Assembly (NCBI GenBank): GCA_903924465.1
Contig: CAIYBN010000079.1
Coordinates: forward strand, 1 to 64,000
Direction: 5' to 3'
DNA length: 64,000 nucleotides
Source of the DNA: an uncultured Myxococcales bacterium
GTDB taxonomy: Bacteria; Myxococcota_A; UBA9042
Shown: in pieces, positions 16,822 to 27,092 of the stretch
Position numbering within the stretch: position 1 is the first letter of the stretch
How the letters are laid out: each line of letters begins with the position of its first letter
Made by a program: the position numbers and the translations under genes
Notes under the pieces: model-generated
Told to the model about the DNA's origin: nothing
Databases searched by the model: none
What the model saw: only the letters and a program-made list of their open reading frames with translations

Positions 16822-18170
16822 AGCTGTCGACACGGCTGTGGCTCTACGGCGCGCTGGTGCCGTCGCTGCTGTTGATCGCGGCCTTCGTGCTGGTCGGCGT
16901 GCTGCTGGATCGTGAGCTGCAAGCCAGCGTCGATCGCGCGTTGCTGGCCCAAGCCGCGGTGGAATCCGTCAGCCTGTTTGACCGTCTCGATCACGCGCCG
17001 CATTTGCACCTGGATCGGTCGCCACTGCCGGAATCGGTGCGCCTGACTTCAGCGACCGGCGCGCTGTATGGCCCGGACGGTCGGCTCGTGGCGCATGAAC
17101 CGGAATCGGCGATCGTTCCCGCCACGCTGAATCGAGCGACGACCGATGCCCAGCCACACATCCAGACGACCGAGTTTCGCAACCAGACCACGCGCGAACT
17201 GATCATCGCGGTCCTGGCACCCGACGGTCGTCCGCACGTGTTGCGACTGGCTGCGTCGCTCCGGCACAACCGGCACACCCTTTTGACCTATGCCAAGGTG
17301 GCCAGCGTGACGGCGTTCCTCGCGACGTTCGGCCTGTTCGCCCTGCAGCTGCACCACGCCCGCGCCGTCCATGGGCGCGTGATGCGGCTGCACGCCCACA
17401 TGCAGCGCCTGCGGGCGGGCGATCTGACCCATGCACCGGCGCTGGATGATCAGCAGGATGTCCTCACGGAACTGCGCGACGCGATCGCGGAAGCGACCCA
17501 GCGGCTGCGGATCGCGCGCGACGAGAAGGAGCGGCTGTTTGCCGATGCCGCGCACGAATTGCGGACGCCGCTGGCCGCCATGCGCACGGACATCGACGTG
17601 ACGCTCCGACGAGATCGCGACACGGCGGAGCTGCGCGACACCCTGGAGCGCACCCGCGGCGAGGTCGATCGTCTCGCCGATCTCGCGAGTCGGTTGTTGG
17701 ATCTCGCAGCGATTCGTCAGGCGAAATGGCTGGTTGCCAAGCAGGATGTGCTGCCGATCGTGCGCGAGGCGATGGACGCGTTGGCGGCAACCGCCGGAGA
17801 AAAGGGCGTGACGCTCGCCCTCGACGCGCCGGACCGATTGGATGCGGCGGTGGACGGCGCGGCGCTGCGGCAAGTGGTGGACAACCTGCTGGCCAACGCG
17901 GTGCGTTTTGCCAGTCAGCACGTGGACATACAGGTTCGGCCCCATGGTGAGAGCTGGCAGCTTGTCGTGGCCGACGACGGAGCCGGCGTGCCTGCGGACC
18001 AGCTGGAGGCGATCTTCGAACCTTTTCATCGGCCCGACAAAAGTGGCCTCGGCAGCGGCTTGGGGCTGGCGATCGTGCACGACATCGTGCAGCGTCACGG
18101 CGGGCAGGTTCGGGCGGTGAACGAGGCCGGACACGGCGCGCAGTTCGTCGTCATTTTGCCGCTTTCGTAA
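16818..18170 (+). CDS. sensor histidine kinase of the efflux operon
   Basis: The 450-residue kinase starts at GTG 16818. It has a membrane helix at about 8-30, a ~130-residue periplasmic sensor, a second helix at about 160-178, a HAMP linker, and a HisKA domain with phospho-accepting His246 (DAAHELRTPLAAM). The C-terminal ATPase domain shows NLLANAVRFA, DDGAGV and GSGLGLAIV. The sensor begins with DHAPHLHLD, placing His59, His62 and His64 close to the membrane, a plausible metal site. It is the fifth gene of the efflux operon and the likely partner of the regulator at 16150-16821. Confidence 0.9.
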   Translation: MKLSTRLWLYGALVPSLLLIAAFVLVGVLLDRELQASVDRALLAQAAVESVSLFDRLDHAPHLHLDRSPLPESVRLTSATGALYGPDGRLVAHEPESAIVPATLNRATTDAQPHIQTTEFRNQTTRELIIAVLAPDGRPHVLRLAASLRHNRHTLLTYAKVASVTAFLATFGLFALQLHHARAVHGRVMRLHAHMQRLRAGDLTHAPALDDQQDVLTELRDAIAEATQRLRIARDEKERLFADAAHELRTPLAAMRTDIDVTLRRDRDTAELRDTLERTRGEVDRLADLASRLLDLAAIRQAKWLVAKQDVLPIVREAMDALAATAGEKGVTLALDAPDRLDAAVDGAALRQVVDNLLANAVRFASQHVDIQVRPHGESWQLVVADDGAGVPADQLEAIFEPFHRPDKSGLGSGLGLAIVHDIVQRHGGQVRAVNEAGHGAQFVVILPLS

Positions 18171-18191
18171 GTATTGCAGCGAGGTTGAACC

Positions 18192-20699
18192 ATGGCGCTC
18201 GATTTCCTGGAGGACGCCTTGGAGCCCGACGAGGCCGTGCTGGCCTTTGTCGACGCCGTGACGGCGGATGGCCGACGGCTGTATCCGGCGCAGGAAGAGG
18301 CGCTGCTGGAACTGGCCGCTGGCTACCACGTCATCCTGGCCACGCCGACCGGATCCGGCAAATCGTTGGTCGCCGAAGGCATGCACGTGCTGGCGCTGGC
18401 GGCGGGGCATCGGTCGATTTACACCAGTCCGATCAAGGCGTTGGTCAGCGAGAAGTTCTTTGCCCTGTGCGAACGGCTGGGTGCGGATCGCGTGGGGCTG
18501 GCAACCGGCGATGCGTCCGTGCACACCGACGCGCCGGTGCTGTGCTGTACCGCGGAGGTGCTGGCACAACTCGCGCTCCGCGGTGAAACGTCCATCCAGA
18601 ATGCCGACATCGCCATGGACGAGTTCCACTACTACGCGGACAAGGACCGCGGCATGGCCTGGCAGACGCCGCTGCTGACCTTGCCACACGCGCGGTTCCT
18701 GCTGATTTCCGCCACGCTGGGTGACACGACGGGGATTGCCGAAGCGCTTCAGGCGCTGACGGGTCGCGCCGTGAAGCTCATCAGTGCGACGGAGCGCCCG
18801 GTGCCGCTGGCGTTTGAGTACCGCGAAACACCGATGACGGAGACGCTCGACGATCTGCTGAAGTCCGGTCGCGCGCCGGTGTACCTGGTCCACGCGAGCC
18901 AACGCGAGGCAGGCGAGGCCGCCCATGCACTGACGTCGATGGAGCTCTGCAGCAAGGACCAAAAGCGGCGGATCGCGCAGCTGCTCGATGGCCAGCGGTT
19001 TCCCAGTCCCTACGGCAAAGACGTGCAGCGCCTGTTGCGCCACGGCATTGGCCTGCACCACGCGGGTTTGCTGCCGCGCTACCGGCTGTTGTGCGAAAAG
19101 CTCGCGCAGCAGGGACTTCTGCCGGTCATTTGCGGCACGGACACGCTGGGCGTGGGCATCAACTTGCCGATCAAGACCGTCGTGTTCACCAAGCTGTGTC
19201 GCTATGACGGCGAAAATACCCGACTGTGGAGCGTGCGCGAATTTCACCAACTGGCCGGTCGCGCGGGGCGCAAAGGCTTTGACGACGCGGGTTGGGTCAT
19301 TGCGCAAGCACCAGAGCACGTCATCTACAACAAGCGCATGGAGGCGAAGATCGACCAGCAAGGCCGCTCCAAGCCGTTCGTGAAACAGAAGCCGCCCGAG
19401 TTTGGCTTTGTGCCGTGGAACGCGGAGAGCTTTGAGCGGTTGCAGAACGGCAAACCAGAGCCGCTGCAGTCGATCTTCCGCGTGGACGAAGGCTTGATCC
19501 TGTCGATGCTGCCGCGAACGGACGAGGAACTGCAGCAAGGTGGCCTGCGCGACGTCGTGGCGCTCATCCGCCGCAGCCACGAGCGGCCTGCGCAGAAACT
19601 GCAGCATCAGCGCGATCTGGCGCGGCTGTTCCGGGCGCTGTGGCGCAACGGTGTGGTCGACCTGGTGGCGCGTCCCGATGGCAAGCGCGGTCGCATTGCC
19701 CGGCTCGCGGTGGGCCTCCAGCGCGACTTTTCGCTGCACCATGCGCTGTCGCTGTGGCTGGTCGGCGCGCTGGACGATCTGGACGCGCAGACCGAGGAAG
19801 AAGGGCGGCCGACGGAACCTTTGGAAATTCTCGCGCTCTGCGAAGCGATTCTGGACAACCCGTCGCAAGTGCTGAAAGCCCAAGCCCAACGGGACAAGCA
19901 GATTCTTTTGGCCGAGCTGAAGAACGACGGAATGGCCTACGAAGAACGCAAGGAACTGGTCGACGCGGTGACCTGGCCCAAGCCGCTGGCCGATTGGATC
20001 TACGCGAATTTTGAGAAGTTTGGTGAGCAGCACCCCTGGGTCACGCAAACGGCCATTCGCCCCAAGGGCGTGGTGCGGGAAATGGCGGAAGCCTGGTGCT
20101 CGTTTGACGAGTACGTGCGCGATCTGGGCCTACAAACCGTGGAAGGCGTGCTGCTGCGCTATCTGATGCAGGTCTACAAAGTGCTGGTGCAAAATGTCCC
20201 CGAAGATCTGAAGAGCGACGCAGTGCTGGAGTTGATCGCTTGGCTCCGCGCGGTGTTGGCGCGGGTCGATCGCTCGCTGCTGGACGAATGGCAACGGCTG
20301 CGGACGGGTGAGGACGTTGTCAGTGAACTGCCGGCCATGCCGCCCGATCCGCGCGCAGCTGACAAGGCGCTGAAGGCACGAGCGCGTGTGGAGGCGCTGG
20401 CGTTGCTGCAAGCGATCGCCAGTGGCGCCCTGGACGATGCGGTGGCGATGCTGCGTGCGGATGAATCGGGTGAGCCTTGGACGGTTGATCGGCTGACGAC
20501 CTGGAAGAAATCGGCAGAGGCGGACGGCGCGCTGGTCTTTGACCACCGCAGCCGGTTGGCCGACGCGTGCACCTTGCGATCGCCACGTACGGGCGTCTGG
20601 CAGGCGACCTTGACGCTGCAAAATCCCGACGGTCCAACAGGCGAAACGTTGACGGTGGAGGCATGGACCGACGTCGAATTGCTGCTTTTGCGGTTGTAA
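18192..20699 (+). CDS. DEAD/DEAH helicase with DUF3516
   Basis: This is an 835-residue Ski2-like superfamily 2 helicase. Walker A TPTGSGKS ends at residue 58 (Lys57). The DEFH box (MDEFHYYAD) is at 143-146, SAT (LISATLG) follows, and motif VI is HQLAGRAGRKGFD. The long C-terminal half matches DUF3516. Relatives are found in actinobacteria, myxobacteria and others and are presumed RNA helicases; their function is not well known. It has a GAGG ribosome binding site and begins 21 bases after the kinase gene, so read-through from the efflux operon is possible, although the function is probably separate. Confidence 0.88.
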   Translation: MALDFLEDALEPDEAVLAFVDAVTADGRRLYPAQEEALLELAAGYHVILATPTGSGKSLVAEGMHVLALAAGHRSIYTSPIKALVSEKFFALCERLGADRVGLATGDASVHTDAPVLCCTAEVLAQLALRGETSIQNADIAMDEFHYYADKDRGMAWQTPLLTLPHARFLLISATLGDTTGIAEALQALTGRAVKLISATERPVPLAFEYRETPMTETLDDLLKSGRAPVYLVHASQREAGEAAHALTSMELCSKDQKRRIAQLLDGQRFPSPYGKDVQRLLRHGIGLHHAGLLPRYRLLCEKLAQQGLLPVICGTDTLGVGINLPIKTVVFTKLCRYDGENTRLWSVREFHQLAGRAGRKGFDDAGWVIAQAPEHVIYNKRMEAKIDQQGRSKPFVKQKPPEFGFVPWNAESFERLQNGKPEPLQSIFRVDEGLILSMLPRTDEELQQGGLRDVVALIRRSHERPAQKLQHQRDLARLFRALWRNGVVDLVARPDGKRGRIARLAVGLQRDFSLHHALSLWLVGALDDLDAQTEEEGRPTEPLEILALCEAILDNPSQVLKAQAQRDKQILLAELKNDGMAYEERKELVDAVTWPKPLADWIYANFEKFGEQHPWVTQTAIRPKGVVREMAEAWCSFDEYVRDLGLQTVEGVLLRYLMQVYKVLVQNVPEDLKSDAVLELIAWLRAVLARVDRSLLDEWQRLRTGEDVVSELPAMPPDPRAADKALKARARVEALALLQAIASGALDDAVAMLRADESGEPWTVDRLTTWKKSAEADGALVFDHRSRLADACTLRSPRTGVWQATLTLQNPDGPTGETLTVEAWTDVELLLLRL

Positions 20700-20752
20700 C
20701 GTCCCGGCGCGCCTCGTCCTGAACCTCGCATGGCGTCGCTGTTACGCGACGG

Positions 20753-20818
20753 AAACATCCGCTTGCGCGGGCCAAAAGACCCGTGTACAACGTCGGCTCC
20801 GGCTGTGTCCGGATGTTT
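20753..20818. repeat. 9-bp inverted repeat in the leader of the exported protein gene
   Basis: AAACATCCG at 20753-20761 is exactly complementary to CGGATGTTT at 20810-20818, with 48 bases between. It lies in the 190-bp gap before the gene at 20890. In RNA it could close a long hairpin in the leader; no riboswitch family is recognised. Confidence 0.3.
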
Positions 20819-20889
20819 TGTCATGCGCCTGCAATGTGACTCGCGCCCGGACCATGGTTTGCCAAGCGATGCTGAACGGTTTGAAAGAC

Positions 20890-22101
20890 ATGCGCTGCCC
20901 CGTTTTATTCCGCACCGGCGGACATGTGGCAGTTCTGGCCTCCCTGGTTGCGAGCATCTGCTGCCCTGCCGCGTTTGCCCAAACGCCGTCGGAGACATCC
21001 GGGACGGCCGTCGCGCCCGCAACTGCGACGCCCGATGAGACGGCGGCGCCCAAGCCAGCGCCAATCGTTGCTGAGCCGATCACGTCGCCAGTTGTGGCGA
21101 CGCCTCCGGTGGCGGCGACCCCGACCGACGCAGCGCCGACCGACGGGGTTGTGAGCGAGGCAAAGACCACCAAGTCGAAGTGGCCGTGGCGCGGATCGGT
21201 CTCGTTTCGCAACATGACGAGCCTCTCGGCGTTCGACAAGTCCTATGAGCAATCGTACCTGCCGTCTGAGGCGCTGGGCGTGCTGATTACGCCGCGCTAC
21301 CAGATCACCGACACGATGAGCATCGGCTTATGGCAGTACTCGACGGTCGAGCTCACCAACACGGCAAACACGACCTACTATCGTGAGCCGCAACTGTCTG
21401 ACACCATTGTGATGTTCGGCTGGAGCGCGCTCAACACGGTCAAGCCGAAGAACGATGACGGTACGGACAACCCGGCGCCGCATGGCGTAGCTTTGACGGT
21501 GTCGGGCGTTCTCGGGTTGCCTACTTCCAAAGCCTCCCAGGCCAAGCAATTGTACATGGCGCCCGGTCTCGGAGTCGGCGCGCGCTATATGTGGCGCGGT
21601 CTGACGATTGGCCTCAACACCCGCGCCCAGCACAGCTTCTACAAGTCCACGACGGCGCAGTTCCAAGCGCAGCCGATCACGACCTGCACCGGCGACGCGG
21701 CCGGCTGCGATCCGTCGCTGATCGGCACGGGCGTGCGTTCACCCGATTGGCGCATTCTCGCGATTGGCTCCTTGGCCTATACCATCAACGACAAATTCAG
21801 CGTGTCGATCTCCGGCGGCGAAATCATGGACTGGCTGCCGACCTTGACGCCCGCCACCATCCACGCGATCGGCGCGGCCGGCGCAACTGTGCCCGTTGGC
21901 GGCGACCAGAACTTCCGCGCGCTCATGTACACGGGCGCCGGCGTCGACTACACGATCGTGCCGTGGCTGAGCGCCGGCGTCGGCATCGAGGGCTACTACT
22001 CCCAGTTGACCCTGAATTCGACCTACGAAATGCCGTGGGTCAACCGCTACATGACCGGCTACTTGGAGCTGACCGTCGCGCTCGATGGTTTGCCTCACTA
22101 A
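20890..22101 (+). CDS. exported protein, probable outer-membrane beta-barrel
   Basis: I do not recognise a named family. From ATG 20890 the product is 403 residues with a signal peptide ending AAFA-QTP; in-frame starts at 20869 and 20818 would give longer leaders. A Pro/Ala/Thr-rich linker (about 30-85) follows. The rest is made of alternating amphipathic strands ending in aromatic or Tyr residues, such as GVGARYMWRGLTIGLNTRAQ and GVDYTIVPWLSAGVGIEGYY, which is typical of outer-membrane barrels. The predicted last strand (MTGYLELTVALDG) does not end in Phe. It precedes the metallopeptidase gene by 83 bases on the same strand. Confidence 0.65.
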   Translation: MRCPVLFRTGGHVAVLASLVASICCPAAFAQTPSETSGTAVAPATATPDETAAPKPAPIVAEPITSPVVATPPVAATPTDAAPTDGVVSEAKTTKSKWPWRGSVSFRNMTSLSAFDKSYEQSYLPSEALGVLITPRYQITDTMSIGLWQYSTVELTNTANTTYYREPQLSDTIVMFGWSALNTVKPKNDDGTDNPAPHGVALTVSGVLGLPTSKASQAKQLYMAPGLGVGARYMWRGLTIGLNTRAQHSFYKSTTAQFQAQPITTCTGDAAGCDPSLIGTGVRSPDWRILAIGSLAYTINDKFSVSISGGEIMDWLPTLTPATIHAIGAAGATVPVGGDQNFRALMYTGAGVDYTIVPWLSAGVGIEGYYSQLTLNSTYEMPWVNRYMTGYLELTVALDGLPH

Positions 22102-22184
22102 ATGTTTTGAAAGACTTTCAGCTACTGATGTCCTGATGTCTGCCCGTTGTTTTTGACTGTTGTTCGCTCACTTTGAGGATTGCT

Positions 22185-25100
22185 ATGAACCTCCGTTCTC
22201 TTGCCTCGCTCGTTGTCCCCTGCCTGCTTCTCGCCGTATTTGTCGGCGGTTGTGCACAGGAGCGCGCGCCTATCGACCGTGTGCAACCCTACGCGCTGAA
22301 GAAGTCTTTCTTCGTCGGTGAAGATGTGGTCAGTACGTCCGACGACCCGGAATTTTGGGCGCGGACGACGGTCACGGACGTTGGCTACGGTGCAGCGCAA
22401 GATGGCCTGTTCACGTCGACCTATGCCCAGCCGCTGTCGCGGGTCAAGTGGCAGATCACGCAGGACTTGCTGATCGCCCGCCTCTCCTACGAGCGCATTC
22501 CGGGCTCAGATGGCAAGGGCGTTGGCAAAGTGACGCAGGACGGCGTGATCGTTGCCGCGTTCGCGATTCAGTCGCACTTCGACATCAAGCGCGCGTACAA
22601 CACGTCCACCGGCGAGCAGTTGAACGTGGTCGAGGAAAACACTTCCGACCGCCCGTGGTACCAGCGCGACTACTTCCGCGTCGACTGGTCCAAAAACATG
22701 AACGTGGACAGCTACGACTTCGACACCTTGTCGATGATGGGCGTTATCGGCGGCATCACGTACGAAGCCCTGTCCTATGACGTCGTGGACCCGAGCCAGG
22801 AAGATGCGCCGTACTTTGCCGACGACGGCAGCTACTTTGACGTGACGACCAAGGCGTTCGCCAAGCCCGGCATCATCGATCTTTCTTCTCTGGGCTGGGG
22901 CATCAAGAGCTACCCGGCATGCTTTCTGGATGCCGATTTTGCTGGCGGCTCCGCGCCTGCCGCGACCTGCAATCCGGTTGAACTCACGTTGCGGCACTCG
23001 TTCCGCAAGGTTGTGGACAGCGACTATGAGCCCAAGGAATGGGACGGCTACCGCTTCCAGGCGGCTGGTGCATTCACGACCGAGCGCGCTGGCTATGCCC
23101 GCAATTACGGCATGACCGACGAGCTGTGGCACCGTTTCGCCGAGCGCTACAACATTTGGGAGCGCAGCCACTACTACGCTGACCCGGTCGCGATGACCGG
23201 CGAAGTCGCGTGCTTCACGGACAAGACCACGCCGTATGGCTTGGATCCACACCGCGACGACGATGGCGACGGCACGGAAGACGAGTGCAAAGCGGTGACG
23301 GATGCCACCAAGGTCGGCGGCTCGCAATGCGACACGTTCCGCCAACGCTGCACGCTGCCGTACCAGAAGCGCACCGCCAAGCCGATCGCGTGGTACTACG
23401 CTGACGGCAGCAATCCCGAGTACTTCCAGCCGACGGAAGACGCGACCCACGAATGGGACGTCGCACTCCGCGCCGCCGCTCAGGAATCGAAGTATGCGGA
23501 ATGCAAGCACGTGGGCACGGATCCGGCGAGCTGCTTGACGCAGTTCCCGGTGTACTTCGGCCAACAGGACGACAACGAAGACGCGATCGCGCTGGCCAAG
23601 GAAGTCGACGATTGCCGCCACGGGATCGCCTACAAGGACAAGAACCGCGTTGAATCCGCGTGCATCGCGCTTGCGGACGACATCGGCGGCGCGTCCAAGC
23701 GCAATCTCGCTCCGGGCGTCATTGCCATCGCCAAGCTGCCCGAAATGGTGGTGTTGTGCCACAGCCCGGTCGAAGCGAACGACCCGGCGATTTGCGCGCC
23801 GGCGGACAAGCGTCTGCCCACGACCCTGACGGCTCAAGCGTGCTTCACTGCCCAGACCGCAGGCGACATGGCCACCATCGCAACGTGCAATCTCGCGACC
23901 CACGTGCGCCGCGGCGACCTGCGTTACCACCAGGTCAACGGCATCGTTGAGCCCGCCACGCCGTCGCCTTGGGGCATCATGGTCGATGGCTCGGACCCGA
24001 CCAACGGCGAGAAAGTGGCCGCCAGCATCAACGTCTGGACGTACATCAATGAGTTGTGGAGCCAGGGAACGGTCGACATGGCGCGCTACGCGGCTGGCGA
24101 ACTGCAGGCGGCGGACATCACGGAAGGCAAGTACATCCGCAATTGGAGCGCCGCTGCTGAAGCCGCTTCGGCCGGTGGCCTCGTTCAGGGTCTGACCGCC
24201 GAGCAGGTTTCCGATCGCTCGCGTTCCAGCGGCGCGCCCGTCGATCCCGCTCGCGCTCAGCAGTTTGCCCAGCAGCACCCCGAAGCGGCGGATCTCGTCG
24301 CGGGTGTGGCGCAGAAGCTCGCTGGCGTGACGGCGCAGCACGATGCCGCGTCGGTTTCCGCGCCGACCTACATGGCGCGACGTTTGGCCGCCCAGAACAC
24401 GGCGTTCGAAACGGACCTGATGACGCCGATGATGCAGAAAATGCTCGGCATTGAAGGCATGCAGCTCTCGAGCGGCCTGCTGGACATGGTCTCGCCGCTG
24501 CGCGGTGGCAATCAGGCGATTCAGCGCAACCTGCGCCAGATGAAAGAAAACGCCATGGCTGCGCGCGGTGCGTGCGAAATGGAAATGGCCGATGCGCCGC
24601 TGTCGATCGCCGGTTTGGGCGACGTGCTGCAGGCGAAGTTCGGCAAGTTTGAGCCGACCAAGACCGACGCCAATGAGACGGATCAGGCGTTCACCGCCCG
24701 CAAGCAGACGCGCGCGGAAGCGATGCGCCGCTACCTCGCCCGCCGCGTGCACTACGCCGTCGTGATTCACGAAATGGGTCACTCGGTCGGTCTGCGCCAC
24801 AACTTCATTTCCTCGGCGGACGCGTTCAACTTCCGTCCGCAGTACTGGCAGCTGCGTACCCAGGACGGCACGGTCTCCAAGAAGTGCACGAGTCTCGTCA
24901 AGACGGCCGACGCCGCCAACTGCGTGGGTCCGCGTTACTTTGACCCGGTGACCCAGACCGAGCGCGACAACCTGATTTGGATGTGGATGCAGTCGTCGGT
25001 CATGGACTACGCCGGTGAAACGACGCAGGACCTGCTCGGCTTGGGTGCGTACGACTTCCATGCACCGTCGATGTTCTACGGCGATGTGGCCGCGGTGTTC

Positions 25101-27071
25101 GCCGATGACAGCTACAAGGCCGGTCAGAAGCGCGGCGTGGGCGTGATGGCCAAGATGGACAACTTTGGCGGCATCCTGGGCCTGCAGCCGTCCATCGGCA
25201 CGACCAAGGGCGCGACGACGAACATCCATTACTCGGAATTGCAGAAGAACTACTCGCTCATCAATGACTGCGCGCCGATCTCGGATCCGAACAACTGGAA
25301 GCCGGGCCGCTGGGATGATTCGCGCGACGGCACGTTCCATCCGATGTTGGACGGTTTGCTCGTGCAGCAGGGTGAGACCTACACGCGTTGCCGCGCTCAG
25401 CCGGTGGATTACGTGCAGTGGCAGGAGTTGGTCAACCCGAACGCCTCGCAGTTCGCCAACGTGCAGTACTACCGTGGCGGCGGCGCCGTCGACAAGGACA
25501 GCCGCACGCGCGTTCCGTACGGTTTCGCGACGGACACGTGGGCTGACCTGGGCAACGCCAGCGTCTACCGCCACGACAATGGCGCGGACAACTACGAAAT
25601 CTTCAACTTCATGATCACCCAGCCGGAAGTGAACCACATTTTCGACAACTACCGCCGCGGCCGGAAGAGCTTTGCGGTGCGCACGGCGTACAACCGTTCG
25701 CTGACGCGCTACTACGAGAAGATGCGCGACGGCGCCAAGGGCTTGGGTCTGTACCGGAACATCTACCGCGACATCGCGCTGGAACAGAACCTGAATCCGG
25801 ACGACTTGTGGAACTACGCGGCGCAGAACTTCTTCCCGGATTCCGTGCTGGCGTCGTCGATGGTGTTTGACCACTTCACGATGATCACGGCGCGTCCGGA
25901 AGCGGGCGAGCACTATGCGGATGCGACGGGCATGTTGCGCGCCTCGGCGGGTTCGAATTCGAATACGCCGCCGGCGACGAAGATGATTGTGCCGAACGGC
26001 GCGACCGGCTTCCTGGAAGGCGTGAGCTTCGGCGGCAAGCCGGTGGAGAACGCGCTGGCCAGCAACATGGGCGAGTACGACACGTCGTACACGCTCAATG
26101 CCGGTTCGTACTACGAAAAAGCCGCGGTTTCGCAGCTGTTGACGGAGTCGGTCGACAACTTCATCAGCTCGACGCTGGGTGACTTCACCGATGCGCGTTA
26201 CCGCTCGGTATCGATTGCCGATCTGTTCCCGGAAGGCTACCGCCGCTTTGTCGCCAACGCGCTGACTGGCGACGATTTCTTGAAGGGCGCTCGCGTCGCA
26301 CTCAAGGCGCCGGGCGGCGATCCGGTCGTCGACACGGACAAGTACCCGACGCAGGGCTTGGGCTTCACGTCGTGGTATGGCACGACGCCGGTTTCCTGCT
26401 TCCCGGGCGCTGGCTCGACCATCTGCCGCGCGTACGGTCAGGACAACACCACGCCGTATGGCGCGCTGTCGCCCAAGGATGTCGCGGCGATTGACCCGCA
26501 GATCGGCTATGAGCAGCAGAAGTTCTTCATCGCCTGGACGATGCTGTACCTGATGGAGAATCAGGGTCAGAGCTGGCTCGACCAGCTGCGGCTGTGGGAA
26601 CTCGGCGTGGATGCGGATCCGAACCTGGGTGCGAATCGCATGGAATTCCACTCCGCAGAAGGCAAAGTCTACGTGGCGCGCTACTTTGGCAAAGAGCAGA
26701 TCTTTGGCAAGACGGTGCAAAAGGGCATTGGCGCTCGCGTTCTGGAATACGCCAACAGCCTGCTGAATGCGGCGTACGTCACAGAGGCCGGTTCGGATCT
26801 GGACGGCGACGGTACGCCGGAGTGGTACCTGCCGAAGATGGACCCGAAGACGGGTGTGGCGCTGGTCAAGTACGACCCGACGATGCAGCCTGTCACGACC
26901 GGTGGCGGCACGGCCAACTGCAGCGCGACGGACAGCTCGGGTTGCACGTGCGCCGACAACCAGGCGTGCATGAAGCTCAAGCAGTACGTCAGCATTCCGT
27001 ACTACCTCCGCGAGGCGGTGGACGCGTACGCACTGGATCTGTCGCCGCACTCCAAGGGCCTGTACCCGTAA
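22185..27071 (+). CDS. giant metzincin-type zinc metallopeptidase lipoprotein
   Basis: The product is 1628 residues from ATG 22185, with TGAGGA five bases upstream, and has the lipobox VGGC (Cys23). The metzincin zinc site HEMGHSVGLRH lies at residues 862-872, with Glu863 catalytic and His862, His866 and His872 as ligands. The Met-turn SVMDYAG has Met940. Two thrombospondin/EF-hand-like calcium motifs occur, DDDGDGTEDEC near residue 360 and DLDGDGTPEW near 1540. The only homologous part I can place is the central peptidase domain, similar to the large zinc-dependent metalloproteases of Bacteroidota and deltaproteobacteria; the flanks are unassigned. It probably acts outside the cell or at the outer-membrane surface. 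A clear terminator follows. Confidence 0.82.
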   Translation: MNLRSLASLVVPCLLLAVFVGGCAQERAPIDRVQPYALKKSFFVGEDVVSTSDDPEFWARTTVTDVGYGAAQDGLFTSTYAQPLSRVKWQITQDLLIARLSYERIPGSDGKGVGKVTQDGVIVAAFAIQSHFDIKRAYNTSTGEQLNVVEENTSDRPWYQRDYFRVDWSKNMNVDSYDFDTLSMMGVIGGITYEALSYDVVDPSQEDAPYFADDGSYFDVTTKAFAKPGIIDLSSLGWGIKSYPACFLDADFAGGSAPAATCNPVELTLRHSFRKVVDSDYEPKEWDGYRFQAAGAFTTERAGYARNYGMTDELWHRFAERYNIWERSHYYADPVAMTGEVACFTDKTTPYGLDPHRDDDGDGTEDECKAVTDATKVGGSQCDTFRQRCTLPYQKRTAKPIAWYYADGSNPEYFQPTEDATHEWDVALRAAAQESKYAECKHVGTDPASCLTQFPVYFGQQDDNEDAIALAKEVDDCRHGIAYKDKNRVESACIALADDIGGASKRNLAPGVIAIAKLPEMVVLCHSPVEANDPAICAPADKRLPTTLTAQACFTAQTAGDMATIATCNLATHVRRGDLRYHQVNGIVEPATPSPWGIMVDGSDPTNGEKVAASINVWTYINELWSQGTVDMARYAAGELQAADITEGKYIRNWSAAAEAASAGGLVQGLTAEQVSDRSRSSGAPVDPARAQQFAQQHPEAADLVAGVAQKLAGVTAQHDAASVSAPTYMARRLAAQNTAFETDLMTPMMQKMLGIEGMQLSSGLLDMVSPLRGGNQAIQRNLRQMKENAMAARGACEMEMADAPLSIAGLGDVLQAKFGKFEPTKTDANETDQAFTARKQTRAEAMRRYLARRVHYAVVIHEMGHSVGLRHNFISSADAFNFRPQYWQLRTQDGTVSKKCTSLVKTADAANCVGPRYFDPVTQTERDNLIWMWMQSSVMDYAGETTQDLLGLGAYDFHAPSMFYGDVAAVFADDSYKAGQKRGVGVMAKMDNFGGILGLQPSIGTTKGATTNIHYSELQKNYSLINDCAPISDPNNWKPGRWDDSRDGTFHPMLDGLLVQQGETYTRCRAQPVDYVQWQELVNPNASQFANVQYYRGGGAVDKDSRTRVPYGFATDTWADLGNASVYRHDNGADNYEIFNFMITQPEVNHIFDNYRRGRKSFAVRTAYNRSLTRYYEKMRDGAKGLGLYRNIYRDIALEQNLNPDDLWNYAAQNFFPDSVLASSMVFDHFTMITARPEAGEHYADATGMLRASAGSNSNTPPATKMIVPNGATGFLEGVSFGGKPVENALASNMGEYDTSYTLNAGSYYEKAAVSQLLTESVDNFISSTLGDFTDARYRSVSIADLFPEGYRRFVANALTGDDFLKGARVALKAPGGDPVVDTDKYPTQGLGFTSWYGTTPVSCFPGAGSTICRAYGQDNTTPYGALSPKDVAAIDPQIGYEQQKFFIAWTMLYLMENQGQSWLDQLRLWELGVDADPNLGANRMEFHSAEGKVYVARYFGKEQIFGKTVQKGIGARVLEYANSLLNAAYVTEAGSDLDGDGTPEWYLPKMDPKTGVALVKYDPTMQPVTTGGGTANCSATDSSGCTCADNQACMKLKQYVSIPYYLREAVDAYALDLSPHSKGLYP

Positions 27072-27092
27072 GCGCAGCGCGTTTGAAACGGT

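Noticed and set aside
17049..20048. Minus-strand open frame opposite the kinase and DUF3516 helicase
   Set aside because: It spans two well-supported plus-strand genes and shows no protein-like features.
22108..22120. TGAAAG-A-CTTTCA dyad before the metallopeptidase gene
   Set aside because: It is short and could occur by chance. It lies too far from the start to be assigned a role, with no T-run.
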